Below are positions 22,740 to 31,482 of a DNA stretch of 64,000 nt, one piece after another. The position numbers were made by a program, and so were the translations under genes. The notes below the pieces were generated by a model. The model did not search any database and had not been told where the DNA came from. It was given only the letters and a program-made list of their open reading frames with translations. The stretch is taken from the NCBI GenBank assembly GCA_023229645.1, contig JALNYU010000020.1, forward strand, positions 1 to 64,000, read 5' to 3'. Position 1 is the first letter of the stretch. Each line of letters begins with the position of its first letter. The DNA comes from Nevskia sp. GTDB taxonomy: Bacteria > Pseudomonadota > Gammaproteobacteria > Nevskiales > Nevskiaceae.

Positions 22740-24689
22740 TCAGGTGATCGCGGTCGCTGCGGAGAAGGCGCCAGCGACGCGGACGCCGACGTCTACCGTC
22801 TGGAAGGCGCGGATGCCGCTAATCCCCGCCGCAAAGTTCGCGTAAGGGTTGGTGGCGATCTCGATGCTTCCCCAGTCGGCCACGATGACCTGGCTGAAGT
22901 CGCCGAAGATCATGGTCGCGGCCGGGATGTTGGTCGAGCTGGCAGCGCGGAAGCCTTCGATGTTGCCGTCGAGGATGTTGCCTTTCCACAGCGACACCGA
23001 ATCGGTCGAGGCGACCCGCGGGCGGGCCGACAACAGACCAGCGACGGCGGGGGTGGTGACGTAGGCGCAGCCGCTGACGAGCGCGTTGGCGGTGGCCACA
23101 TCGACCTGTGCATCAATCAGCGCGGCCAGACCCAGCGCGGTGCCGGTGAAAGCGCCGATGGACGCGGTGCCGAGAATGCCGACAGGGGCGCCAGAGCCGC
23201 CGGTTGCGAAGCCTGCGACGTCAATTGCAGTCGCCAGCGTGCCGGCCAGGTCGCCCATGATGAACGCGTCGGCGTCAGGCGTGGACTGCTGCAACAGCAG
23301 GCGGCTGACTTCGGTGTAGGCACCCAGCACTTTCGGGCGTAGCGACAACAGGCCGAGGGTCTGCTGGCTTTCGGTGATGGCGGTGGCTTCGTTTGCCAGC
23401 CAGTAGCCGGTGGCCCCTGCGCTCTGTTTGGTGATGTCAGCATTGCCGACCAGGCCGGACATGGTGCGTGCACCCAGGTCCATCAGCAGGCTGCGTGCGC
23501 GAAGCAGGCCGATGAAGTCCTGCGGGCGCAGTTCGGTGGCGACCATGTTGCCGCCGTTGGCTGCGGTGCCGACGGTCATGTCGCGGCGCTGCACTTCAAA
23601 CGGCAGGAAAAAGCTGTTCTCGGCCTGGCGCTGGATGCCAGCGGCGGCTGCCTTGTCGGCAAACGCCTGGCTGGCGGCGCGCTCAAGGCCGGCTGCGGAC
23701 CAGTCGTTCGACATCATGGCGCGGATCGCGCGGGTGATGCTGAACGCGCGGGTTTCCTGCGCGCTCATGCCGACTGATGGGTCGAAGGCGGACTTGGTGG
23801 CGATGTGGTCCATCAGGCGGCGCGAGAAGTCGCTGACCGATTCGCCGGTCTGCATGGCCTGGCGCACCAGCGGCTCGATGTCGAAGCGCTTGAACTGTTC
23901 GCCCAGGGCGAGCAGGTCGGCGACGCGCTTGTTGGCGGCGTCGCGGCCGCGGGCTTCGACGGCTGCTTCGTCGATGTGGATGACGGGATCGGGCATGTGT
24001 TGCTCCTTGATAATGGGGGTTTCGATGAGTGGTTCAGCTGCGGCGGCGGGTGCGGATTCGAGCGAGCGGCCGACGCCGACGCTGGTGTCTGCCGGCACGG
24101 TGACGAGCGAGTTTTCCAGCGGCTCCCAATCGATGACGCGATAGGTGGCGGGCTGGTCGGCTGCGCGTTCGAAGGCGCCGGCATGGGCATCAAGCGCGCG
24201 CTGGAAGGCCGCCACGTCGCCCGCGTGGTCGCGTTGACTGCGCGAGAGCACACGTTCGAAGGCGCGACCGTCCAGGGTGCGTTCAATCTTGTCGCCGGAC
24301 TTGCCGACGCTTTGCTCGATCACCGTGTGGATCTCGTAGCCGATGCTGGTTTTGCTGAGGATGCGGGTTTCGACCAGGGCGATGGCCTCGCGGCCTTTTT
24401 CGGTGGCGCTGGTGATGCGGACATCGCCGCGCACCACGTTGTCGGCGTCGCAGCGCACGCTGCCTGGCACGTGCGCGCCGCGCAGGTCGTTCCAGTTGTG
24501 GTTGAAAAGCAGCGCGGCGCCGTCGTTGAGTCGGCCAAGGCGCACTGCTGCGGGTGTGCAGTCGAGGATTTCGATTCCCCACCAGCGTTCGTATGGCTGC
24601 TCGCTGGCGAACGACATCGCCACCACCAGGTCGTCGCCTTCGCGGCGGGTGTTGGCGGCGTCGAGTTTCAGTTCGCGGGTCAGGGACAT
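22740..24689 (-). CDS. Prohead protease-major capsid fusion protein
   Basis: This 649-aa protein has an HK97-type (U35) prohead protease at residues 1-190, with His in LLFNHNWND and Ser in KTSIGYEI. A linker and scaffold-like helical region (MPDPVIHIDEAAVEARGR onward, 232-300) and an HK97-fold major capsid domain (about 350-649; FLPFEVQRRDMTVG, ATELRPQDFIGLLRARS, then GFATGGSGAPVGILG) follow. Self-processing during head maturation is expected. An in-frame ATG at 23,996 has a perfect Shine-Dalgarno, so free capsid protein (418 aa) is probably made too. Unit III has the same length and layout. Confidence 0.85.
   Translation of the reverse strand: MSLTRELKLDAANTRREGDDLVVAMSFASEQPYERWWGIEILDCTPAAVRLGRLNDGAALLFNHNWNDLRGAHVPGSVRCDADNVVRGDVRITSATEKGREAIALVETRILSKTSIGYEIHTVIEQSVGKSGDKIERTLDGRAFERVLSRSQRDHAGDVAAFQRALDAHAGAFERAADQPATYRVIDWEPLENSLVTVPADTSVGVGRSLESAPAAAAEPLIETPIIKEQHMPDPVIHIDEAAVEARGRDAANKRVADLLALGEQFKRFDIEPLVRQAMQTGESVSDFSRRLMDHIATKSAFDPSVGMSAQETRAFSITRAIRAMMSNDWSAAGLERAASQAFADKAAAAGIQRQAENSFFLPFEVQRRDMTVGTAANGGNMVATELRPQDFIGLLRARSLLMDLGARTMSGLVGNADITKQSAGATGYWLANEATAITESQQTLGLLSLRPKVLGAYTEVSRLLLQQSTPDADAFIMGDLAGTLATAIDVAGFATGGSGAPVGILGTASIGAFTGTALGLAALIDAQVDVATANALVSGCAYVTTPAVAGLLSARPRVASTDSVSLWKGNILDGNIEGFRAASSTNIPAATMIFGDFSQVIVADWGSIEIATNPYANFAAGISGIRAFQTVDVGVRVAGAFSAATAIT
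23994..24008 (-). promoter_or_regulatory. Internal ribosome binding site for separate capsid translation
   Basis: AAGGAG (24,008-24,003) sits six bases before an in-frame ATG (23,996-23,994) inside the protease-capsid gene. The element is identical in unit III (59,156-59,170). It should produce the 418-aa capsid chain without the protease. Confidence 0.65.
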
Positions 24690-24726
24690 GTGCGGTTCTC
24701 CATAGGTACCATTTCAGCGCAACGGG

Positions 24727-24758
24727 CGGAAACGGTTTAGGCGCGGGGTTTCCGATTT
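24727..24758 (-). repeat. 32-bp hairpin linker element (copy a)
   Basis: CGGAAAC and GTTTCCG arms enclose about 14 bases containing GGTTTAGGCG, followed by GATTT. The same element occurs at 26,819, 59,889 and 62,506 and a variant at 28,601, always at gene junctions of the structural operon. This copy follows the portal gene. Confidence 0.7.
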
Positions 24759-26242
24759 CATGCGGCGGGAGGATCGACCGGATCTGGCACAGCCGCCACC
24801 GCATCGCCCAGCGTGATGTTTCGCTTGGCGGCCAGCCGCGCTTCGTTTTCCAGCTCGCTGAACACGTCCTCGATGTCGCGGCCGTTGCGGGCGGCCCATG
24901 CGGTGCGGCTGTCGACGCCTTCCTTGAAGGCGGCGCTGGCGGCGTTGATTTCCTTGAGCGGGTCGTTGCTTTGCCAGCCGCGATGCTGCCAGGCGTGGGC
25001 GGCGAACTTGTCGGCCTTTTGGATCGGCAGCGGGGAGCCGTTGGGTAGCTTGATTGCACCGCGCCCGAGTGCGGCGGTGAGCCAGTGCGAAAACAGCACT
25101 TCGAGCCAGGCTTCCTCGAACCAGCGCTGGTGGCGGCGCCACTGGTCGCGGTCGTCGTTTTGGGTGGCGCGGATGCTGTTGTAGTTGAGGTCTGCGTGGT
25201 CGTTGCACAGCGCGGGGTAGGACACGTTCAGGCCGCTGGCCATGCGGCGGTGGGCGGACTTCATGAAGGGGTCGAACACTTCGTTCGGGTATTTGCTGTC
25301 GACCGACGTCACCGTGGTGCCGGCCGGCAGGGTGTCCCAGGTGCCGGGCGCGCTGGTGGAAAACTTACTGCCGTCCGCCTGCTCGTCGCCGGGCATCTGC
25401 GGTGCCTGGCCATCCTCAGTGACGAAGAATCCGAGGTGGTCGGCGCCCTGTTTGGCCGCGAGCAGCGCGCTCAATGCGAACTCCCCGGCGAAGTGCATAG
25501 AAAGCATCGCCGCGTGCATCCACGGAATGCCGCGCGTTTGCCCGGAACGACGCGACTTGAAGCGGTGGATGATGTTGGTGGCGTCGACGCGGGTGGCGGT
25601 ACGCGCACCAGCCGATCCATTGGTGAACCATATGGCGACGGTGCGGCCCATGCTGTCCAGCTCGACGCCGAGCTTGATCGCGTTGACGCCGGCCGCCTTG
25701 GGACGGTTGTGCCAGGTGGCGATGGTTTCGACATCGACCACGCGCAGGGCATAGTCGAATTCATTGCCGGCGTTGCGTCCGTATTCCTCGAACAGCAGAA
25801 ACTCACCGTCGCGCGGGGTGCTGCGGACGATGTTCCACATCAGCTCGATCATCGAATAATTGCCCGACACCTCGCACACGCCGCGCTTGCAGAAGCGTGC
25901 CCACGCCGCCTCGATCGCCTCGCGCGCCATCTGGTCGGATTCGCCGGGGCGGTTTTCGACCAGGCTGACCAGGCGCGGGCCGGTGTCGCCGACGATGTTG
26001 GTCTCGCACATTTCCAGATAGCGCAGCGCGAAGTCGTTGTCGTTTTCCAGATTGCGCGCGCGCTCGCGCAGGCGGTCGAGATCGCCGCGCAGCTCTTCCA
26101 CGATGTCGGCCTGGGTGGCGCGCCACGAATCGGTCAGGCGCGTCAGCTGCGCAGCGGCGAATGCGCGCGACATGGCGCGGTCGATCATGCGCGGGTCGGT
26201 GATGGGCTTGGGCTTGCGGCGAAACAGATCGGACAGGGCCAT
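24758..26242 (-). CDS. Portal protein (lambda family)
   Basis: This 494-aa lambda-type portal has an N-terminal LRGDLDRLRERARNLENDND segment, YLEMCETNIVGDTGPRLV, a central HRFKSRRSGQTRGIPWMHAA motif and a C-terminal basic region. It forms the dodecameric DNA gate of the capsid. It is about 93% identical to the unit III portal over most of the length; the C-terminal few residues differ. It overlaps the upstream connector gene by one base. Confidence 0.9.
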   Translation of the reverse strand: MALSDLFRRKPKPITDPRMIDRAMSRAFAAAQLTRLTDSWRATQADIVEELRGDLDRLRERARNLENDNDFALRYLEMCETNIVGDTGPRLVSLVENRPGESDQMAREAIEAAWARFCKRGVCEVSGNYSMIELMWNIVRSTPRDGEFLLFEEYGRNAGNEFDYALRVVDVETIATWHNRPKAAGVNAIKLGVELDSMGRTVAIWFTNGSAGARTATRVDATNIIHRFKSRRSGQTRGIPWMHAAMLSMHFAGEFALSALLAAKQGADHLGFFVTEDGQAPQMPGDEQADGSKFSTSAPGTWDTLPAGTTVTSVDSKYPNEVFDPFMKSAHRRMASGLNVSYPALCNDHADLNYNSIRATQNDDRDQWRRHQRWFEEAWLEVLFSHWLTAALGRGAIKLPNGSPLPIQKADKFAAHAWQHRGWQSNDPLKEINAASAAFKEGVDSRTAWAARNGRDIEDVFSELENEARLAAKRNITLGDAVAAVPDPVDPPAA

Positions 26243-26796
26243 CAGAACCTCATGTAGATGCGGCCGCGACCGGGCCGGTTGCCGGCGGCGGCCTGCTCGC
26301 GGGAGACCTCGGCGGCATACTGGCTGCGCAGCGCGATCAGCTTGGACGTGTCGCGCTGGATCGAGCGATCAAGCCCGGAGGCTTGCATCAGGTCGATCAT
26401 GTCGGCGGTGGCGCGCGACTCCAGCGCAGCCTCGATCGCCGCCAGCATGCGCACCGCGTGGCTGCGGCCGTCGAACGTGGTAAGCGCGGACAGGTTGGGG
26501 AGTACGGTGAGCATGCCGGTGGCGGTGGTTTCGCGCGCCGAGGTGCCGGCATTGGTGAAGGTGCGCACCCACTGGTAGTCGCCGGCCGCGTAGGCTGCGG
26601 TGGCGACGGCGGTGAGGCTGACCGCGTGGGCGTCGCCGGATGCGGCGGACGTGAGCGTGAGCTTGACCGCCGCCGAGATCAGCGTGTACGAAAGCGCCCA
26701 GCCCGCGCTGGCCTGGTGGTCGCTGTCGCTGATCGTCCAGGCGATGCTGTCGCCGGATCGGAACGAAAGCGGCTCGGTGGTGGCGGCAGTTGTCAT
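26242..26796 (-). CDS. Structural protein upstream of portal (gpW position)
   Basis: This 184-aa protein has a beta-rich N-terminal domain (residues 5-95) and a helical C-terminal domain (MLAAIEAALESRATADMIDLM and on) ending in a basic tail RPGRGRIYMRF. In lambda-type operons a head-tail joiner precedes the portal, which fits the C-terminal half. It is nearly identical in unit III. The exact role is not established. Confidence 0.5.
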   Translation of the reverse strand: MTTAATTEPLSFRSGDSIAWTISDSDHQASAGWALSYTLISAAVKLTLTSAASGDAHAVSLTAVATAAYAAGDYQWVRTFTNAGTSARETTATGMLTVLPNLSALTTFDGRSHAVRMLAAIEAALESRATADMIDLMQASGLDRSIQRDTSKLIALRSQYAAEVSREQAAAGNRPGRGRIYMRF

Positions 26797-26818
26797 GCCG
26801 CCTTTTTATCGGATGCGG

Positions 26819-26850
26819 CGGAAGCGGTTTAGGCGGGGGGCTTCCGATTT
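26819..26850 (-). repeat. 32-bp hairpin linker element (copy b)
   Basis: Arms CGGAAGC/GCTTCCG, same interior as copy a. On the minus strand it is followed by a conserved GATAAAAAGGCGGC leader and the ATG of the 26,796 gene, so it forms the 5' leader of that gene. Confidence 0.7.
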
Positions 26851-26872
26851 GGGGGCTGTGGCGGCGGCATGT

Positions 26873-27034
26873 CTACATCAGGTCGGTGCCGGTCACAAAC
26901 ATCAGATCGCCGCCAGGGTAGAACATCAGGTTCGAGGACTGGTTGAAGCGAGATACCCGCAGGCCGGGCGCACCGTCAACGTATGCAGCGCGTGCGCCAT
27001 TGTGTTCGTGGCCGATTTCGATGGTGAGGCTCAT
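26873..27034 (-). CDS. Small hypothetical protein
   Basis: This 53-aa frame (MSLTIEIGHEHNGARAAYVD, then FYPGGDLMFVTG) is present in unit II only, between the SGNH hydrolase terminator and linker copy b. It has no convincing Shine-Dalgarno. The composition looks protein-like, but there is no homologue in the window to support it. Confidence 0.35.
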   Translation of the reverse strand: MSLTIEIGHEHNGARAAYVDGAPGLRVSRFNQSSNLMFYPGGDLMFVTGTDLM

Positions 27035-27076
27035 GGGGGAATGGTAGGGGAATCAGGGCGGCATTAAGGCTGGCGT

Positions 27077-27098
27077 AAAAAAGCCCGCTAGGCGGGCT
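27077..27098 (-). terminator. Terminator after the SGNH hydrolase gene
   Basis: On the minus strand, AGCCCGC/GCGGGCT is followed by a run of T. A second hairpin (27,103-27,123) lies just before it. A comparable terminator follows the unit III hydrolase (62,560-62,582). Confidence 0.75.
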
Positions 27099-27151
27099 GG
27101 GTTAGCCGCCCCTGTGAGGCGGCTGTGTTAGTTTTTCTGTCCGCGCCGGAA

Positions 27152-28540
27152 TCAGAATGAAATGGCGCGCTTTATAACAGATTTAGCGTGTTCCTTGGCC
27201 GCCTTGTTCCCGGTTTCTGACAGGTGCAGCAAGTCGGTTGCCATGTATCCAGTCTGCACGCCAGGTGCCGTTCCGGTTGCCGTGGTCGTGGCGACCTGAG
27301 CATCAAGGTCGATATGGTAAGGAAGCGCCCGAGCAACGTTGTTCACGCTCTGCCTGAAGTTGTTTTGCGCAACCGTCCAGATAGACGTGCTTTCATCGGT
27401 TGTGCATTTAGGGATGCCGGTAAATGGCACAAGCAGTGTCCCGGCAGATTTTGCAAGTTCACGCATCTGTGCCAGGTAATTGCGCTCTGTGGTGGTTCCG
27501 GCGTCGGTCGGCAGGCCGCTTGTGTCGTTTGGGGAGAATGGTGAATAGATCATCACGCTCGGGGCCAATTGCGTCAGTGCGGTCTGCGCTCTTGCAAAGT
27601 AGCTTGCCGTGGTTTGACCTGACACGCCAAGATTGCAGGATTCAACTTTAAAGCCTGCCAGCTTCAGGGCGCGAACTGCTTTTACCCAAAATGCGTCTGC
27701 TGGGTAAGTTGTTTTTGTGCCAAATGTGATGCTGTCACCAACACCTACAACGGTATGCACAAGCCCTCTTGCGCGGTACTGAATGCCAACAATTGGGGAC
27801 CAGTCTGTTTTCCCGGTGGTTGTAAAGCCTGTAAAGTTCGATGCGGCAAAATTTCCAGCCTCCTTTGCGGTAATCCACTCGTCACCAGTCTGTAGCGATG
27901 GGCTTGTGGTGGTTGGTGCGCTCAGTGTGAAGTTGTTGATTGTGTTCTCGGTGTTGCCTGCGCTCGGGATATACAAGCGTGCATAGACAACTTGGCTGTC
28001 TCCATTAAGCTCAACCCACGATGAATAATTCCAGCTTGGGTCGATGGCAGATGTCCTTGCCGCTGCATCTGCCATAGTTCCCGTAACCCAAGTCCCAGCG
28101 GAGTTCAGATTGCTTGACATGTCGGCAGCAGTTGAAAACGCGCACGCCATGCCTACAGTCTGAGTGGCACAGTTGTTTAGATAGATGAGCCGCACAGCGT
28201 CGAACTTGTCAGCCAGTTTCGCACCTAGCGAGAAGGTATTGCCTAACTGGTTTGTGACGGTGGCCACAGCAGCCGAGAGGATGCGCGTTGCCACGCTTCG
28301 TCCTGGTTTTACCATCAATGCGCCGCCAGATTCAGGATCGACAAGCACCGAGTTGTTGTTGGCGTCGGTGACGGTAAATGCAGGAACAGCCCCGCCACGC
28401 TCAGGGTTTGCCCCGGAATACGCAGCCACCCCGCGCCGTACCAGATCAGCCTCGACATCGGCTGAATAGTTCAACGGCGTGGCACCCGCAGCGACCAGCG
28501 CTCCGGCTTGATAAAACGGAGACGTGGCGATGATGGTCAT
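27152..28540 (-). CDS. Virion-associated SGNH/GDSL hydrolase
   Basis: This 462-aa protein has a SGNH esterase domain from about residue 255: VGVGDSITFG (nucleophile Ser in GDS), a Gly block near CNLGVSGQ, an Asn block in FSPNDTS, and the Asp/His pair in TDLLHLSETG near the C-terminus. Such domains remove acyl groups from surface polysaccharides. The first 45 residues or so match the unit III protein, whose catalytic part is a different SGNH subtype. The gene lies between terminase and portal genes, flanked by linker repeats. Confidence 0.75.
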   Translation of the reverse strand: MTIIATSPFYQAGALVAAGATPLNYSADVEADLVRRGVAAYSGANPERGGAVPAFTVTDANNNSVLVDPESGGALMVKPGRSVATRILSAAVATVTNQLGNTFSLGAKLADKFDAVRLIYLNNCATQTVGMACAFSTAADMSSNLNSAGTWVTGTMADAAARTSAIDPSWNYSSWVELNGDSQVVYARLYIPSAGNTENTINNFTLSAPTTTSPSLQTGDEWITAKEAGNFAASNFTGFTTTGKTDWSPIVGIQYRARGLVHTVVGVGDSITFGTKTTYPADAFWVKAVRALKLAGFKVESCNLGVSGQTTASYFARAQTALTQLAPSVMIYSPFSPNDTSGLPTDAGTTTERNYLAQMRELAKSAGTLLVPFTGIPKCTTDESTSIWTVAQNNFRQSVNNVARALPYHIDLDAQVATTTATGTAPGVQTGYMATDLLHLSETGNKAAKEHAKSVIKRAISF

Positions 28541-28600
28541 GGGTGGCCTTTCGGGGTTGCGCAGTGAGTGTTGGTCATGCTGGCTTTTTATCCTGCGCGG

Positions 28601-28628
28601 CGGAAACGGTTAACCGCCCGCGCTTCCG
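28601..28628 (-). repeat. Hairpin linker element (variant copy c)
   Basis: Arms CGGAAAC/GCTTCCG with a different interior (GGTTAACCGCCCGC). Left of it lies the same leader as in copy b (GCGGC preceded by CTTTTTATC). It overlaps the last codons of the 28,610-28,930 gene. Confidence 0.55.
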
Positions 28629-28930
28629 TTTTTGTATTGCCCGGCGTCGATGGCCTGCTGGCGGACGCCGCGAATCTGGCGGTCGGTGAGGCCGAAGCGT
28701 TCGGCGGCCTGCTGGGTGCTGAGGCCGGCCATAAGGTGGCGGACGATTTCGGCGTTGCGGCGGCTACGGTCGTAGGCGTCGGTGCTGGCGATGTAGTGGG
28801 TGCTACGACCCTCTTGCTGGCGCAGCGCCAGTTCGTAGCGCTGGCGCTGTTCGTCGGTGAAGATGTCGGCGCCGAGCTCGGCGCGGAGGGTTGCTGCCAG
28901 GGTGTCCATGATGCGGGTGAGCACGTCCAT
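28610..28930 (-). CDS. Mor-like HTH protein
   Basis: This 106-aa protein has a C-terminal helix-turn-helix (RRNAEIVRHLMAGLSTQQAAERFGLTDRQIRGV) and an N-terminal helical region (TDEQRQRYELALRQQ), the arrangement of Mor/C-type transcription activators. It lies directly after the large terminase gene (3-bp gap), where a small head protein is more usual. It may regulate late genes. Assignment is moderate. Confidence 0.55.
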   Translation of the reverse strand: MDVLTRIMDTLAATLRAELGADIFTDEQRQRYELALRQQEGRSTHYIASTDAYDRSRRNAEIVRHLMAGLSTQQAAERFGLTDRQIRGVRQQAIDAGQYKNGSAGG

Positions 28931-28933
28931 TGA

Positions 28934-30901
28934 TTACCAGCCTGTGGGTTGACGTTTGGGGAAGACCACGCGCGTGCCTGGCGCGGGCTTGAGGGGGACG
29001 GTGACGGCGGCGGGCGGGGTTTCTGCCGATGCCGGAATTACGGTATCGGCCTGCCCGGGCTCGCCCGCTTCCAGCACCGCCCGCGCGCGCGCGAACCAGC
29101 CTGGGTCGGGCTTGCCGTTGCGAAAGCGGCCGATGTTGACTTCCTTGTGCTGGCCGATGGCCCAGGCGCCGACGATGCCGTCGAGCGGTTCGTTGCGCTT
29201 GAACCGCGCGCCTTTTTTCTGCTCGTAGCGCTTGGTCTCGGGGTTGTAGACCTCGGACAGCAGGCCGTCGAAGTAGTCGGTGGGCAGGCCGGCGGGGAAG
29301 CGGTAGCGGCGTTCTTCGACCGGCAGCGCGCCGTCGGCGACGAGGTGGCCGTAGAGGTAATCTTTGCAAAATTCGGTGCCGATGTTCCACACGCAGTATC
29401 CGGACTTGACGGTCTTGCCGCGGCGGTCCTTGTCGGGATAGCTGCCGCTGGTGGCGATGGCGCGGCCCATGCGCGAGGTGCTGCCCTGGCAGGCGTAGAC
29501 GCGCACCTTGAGGTCGGCGCGCTGGACAAACGTGCGCACCTGCTGCCCACGGTGGCCCCGGCTGTCGACGCCGGCGGCGCGGATGGCGAGCGGCCGCCCC
29601 CAGGCGTTCGTGCACGGCGCATTGAGCCAGGCAGCGGCCTCGTTCCACACCTCGGGGCGGGCGGTGTCGCCCTGTATCTGGTGCCAGTCGATCAGCCGGT
29701 AGCCGCCTTCGTGCCAGCCGAGCAGGTGGCAGTCGAGCCAGGTGTCCTGCGTGTCGATGAAGGCGGTGAGCGCAACGACGCCGGGCGGGATCTGCATCAG
29801 ATCGTGGTCGAGCTCCATGCGCTTTTCGAGTTCGTTGGTCTTGAGCGCGGTGGTCTGGTCTTCCCACGTTTCGCCGAGGTCGGTGTTGACGAAGGTTTTG
29901 AGGGTGGCGGGGTCTTGCTTGGCTTCGAGAAACTTGGTGGCCAGATCGAGCCACGACGGGCCGAGGCCGATGGGCGCGTACAGCGCAGAGACGTGGTAGC
30001 CGCGCCGCTTGATGGAGGGGAACTCCGGAACCCACTGCCCGCCAGCCAGCAGCGCGGGCTTGTGGTGTTCCTCGATCGCGTGGCCGCAGTCGCCGCATTC
30101 GTACCATGCCGACTGCGGCGGCTTGGTGGCCTGGTCCCACTTGAGGTTCTCCCACTTGAGGTGCTGCGCGGAGCCGCAGGCAGGGCAGTGGACGTGGTAG
30201 CGGCGCTGGTCGCTCAGTTTATATTCGCGCTCGATCAGGCTGGCTTCCTTGATCGTGGGGGTGGACACCAGCATCAGCTTGTAGCGCGGAAACGACTTGC
30301 AGCGCCCGCGCGCCAGCGCCACCGGGTCGCCCTCGTCGCCGATCTCGCCGGGAAAGCGGTCGAGGTCGTCCATCATCACCTTGGCCGCCGTCACCTGCGC
30401 GTAGCTGTTGGGCGAATTGCCGCCCGCCAGGAACAGGATGCCGCCGGGAAAATCGATTGCATCCTTGCTGTTGGCCGCGTCGCGCGACTTGATGCCGCCC
30501 AGGATGTCGCGCACCACGCCCGCGTCCTGCAGCAGCGGATTCAGCTTCTGCTGCTTCCACTTGTCGCGCGCCTCGATGGTGGGCATGAACACCATCAGCG
30601 GCGACGGCGCATGGTGCATGGTGTAGCCGATGGCGTTGACCATCGCCTCCGTCACCCCAACCTGGCTGGATTTCATGACCACGATCTCGCGCACCGGGCT
30701 GGTGGCGGACAGGCAGTCCATGATCTCGCGCAGGATCGGGTTGCGCGAGGTGCGCCAGCGGCCCCGCTCGCCGGATTGCTTGGATGACAGCGTGCGGTGG
30801 CGGTCAGCCCATTGCGATACGGTGAGGCGGTCGCGCGGCTTGACGGCGCGGGCGAGGCGTTCGAGGCAGTGGGTGATGGATAGGAGGAGGGAGGCGGTCA
30901 T
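28934..30901 (-). CDS. terL: Terminase large subunit (GpA family)
   Basis: This 655-aa lambda GpA-type terminase has a Walker A variant MKSSQVGVTE near residue 75, a Walker B region around KVMMDDLDRFPGEI, motif III near LVSTPT, a zinc-like CPACG...CGDCG element in the middle, and a C-terminal nuclease domain with AFIDTQD and AAGVDSRG. It pumps DNA into the capsid and cuts at cos. It is present only in unit II within this window. Confidence 0.9.
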   Translation of the reverse strand: MTASLLLSITHCLERLARAVKPRDRLTVSQWADRHRTLSSKQSGERGRWRTSRNPILREIMDCLSATSPVREIVVMKSSQVGVTEAMVNAIGYTMHHAPSPLMVFMPTIEARDKWKQQKLNPLLQDAGVVRDILGGIKSRDAANSKDAIDFPGGILFLAGGNSPNSYAQVTAAKVMMDDLDRFPGEIGDEGDPVALARGRCKSFPRYKLMLVSTPTIKEASLIEREYKLSDQRRYHVHCPACGSAQHLKWENLKWDQATKPPQSAWYECGDCGHAIEEHHKPALLAGGQWVPEFPSIKRRGYHVSALYAPIGLGPSWLDLATKFLEAKQDPATLKTFVNTDLGETWEDQTTALKTNELEKRMELDHDLMQIPPGVVALTAFIDTQDTWLDCHLLGWHEGGYRLIDWHQIQGDTARPEVWNEAAAWLNAPCTNAWGRPLAIRAAGVDSRGHRGQQVRTFVQRADLKVRVYACQGSTSRMGRAIATSGSYPDKDRRGKTVKSGYCVWNIGTEFCKDYLYGHLVADGALPVEERRYRFPAGLPTDYFDGLLSEVYNPETKRYEQKKGARFKRNEPLDGIVGAWAIGQHKEVNIGRFRNGKPDPGWFARARAVLEAGEPGQADTVIPASAETPPAAVTVPLKPAPGTRVVFPKRQPTGW

Positions 30902-31089
30902 GCTCTACCTGCTTCCGTTATTTTGTTACGAAGTAGTTTGAGCCGCTTTCGCCGCATAAATGGATTAAGCCCGGCCCATCTTTGTCTTTTTGGAAGAATT
31001 ACATATGACCTATGCATGAGCGCATCGAATAACCCGATGTTGCGTCCATTCCGCAATGCCGCATCTGCCAAAGATGGCTTGAGTTTCAT
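30898..31089 (-). CDS. Small basic protein between terminase subunits
   Basis: This 63-aa, strongly basic frame (MKLKPSLADAALRNGRNIGL, then RRKRLKLLRNK) overlaps the terL start by 4 bp and lies 3 bp after the 31,093 gene, which suggests a real coupled gene. No homologue is in the window. The function is unknown. Confidence 0.45.
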   Translation of the reverse strand: MKLKPSLADAALRNGRNIGLFDALMHRSYVILPKRQRWAGLNPFMRRKRLKLLRNKITEAGRA

Positions 31090-31092
31090 TTT

Positions 31093-31482
31093 TCAGGCTT
31101 GCTCTAGGCTATTAATTGCCTTTTCGACATGGCTTAACGCAACCCTCAAATGATCAGCCATGCCAACAAGATCATCTTTGTGCGCATCTAAACCAAAGTC
31201 TTTCACTCGCTCTATCGCATCCAACACCAACGCTTCCAACGACTGGCGCACACAGAATTCTCCCGGTCCTGCACCAAGATCAGAAAATATTCCAATGTCT
31301 CCTTCACCGGCCCATCCAATCTCTGCATGATCTAGCGCTTCTCCAAGCATTTCCCAATATGCATCGCCAGAATCCCATCGCTGCCTGGCTATTTGCAGAA
31401 GCAAGTGATGTCTAACATCGTCCGGGAGATTGCTGACCTCCAGGTCTATTTCAGAAAGATCAAACTCGGTAACAACTTTCAT
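31093..31482 (-). CDS. Hypothetical acidic protein between terminase subunits
   Basis: This 129-aa acidic protein (FDLSEIDLEVSNLPDDVRHH) is of lower GC than its neighbours. It sits between small and large terminase genes, which are normally adjacent, so with 30,898-31,089 it looks like an inserted accessory pair. The start overlaps the small terminase stop (ATGA). No family is recognised. Confidence 0.55.
   Translation of the reverse strand: MKVVTEFDLSEIDLEVSNLPDDVRHHLLLQIARQRWDSGDAYWEMLGEALDHAEIGWAGEGDIGIFSDLGAGPGEFCVRQSLEALVLDAIERVKDFGLDAHKDDLVGMADHLRVALSHVEKAINSLEQA

Noticed and set aside
28949..30787. 612-codon open frame on the plus strand opposite the large terminase gene
   Set aside because: It is a shadow caused by GC-rich third positions; the terminase motifs on the other strand are unmistakable and the plus-strand protein has no sensible pattern. 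The same holds for 58,505-59,902 and 25,085-26,257.
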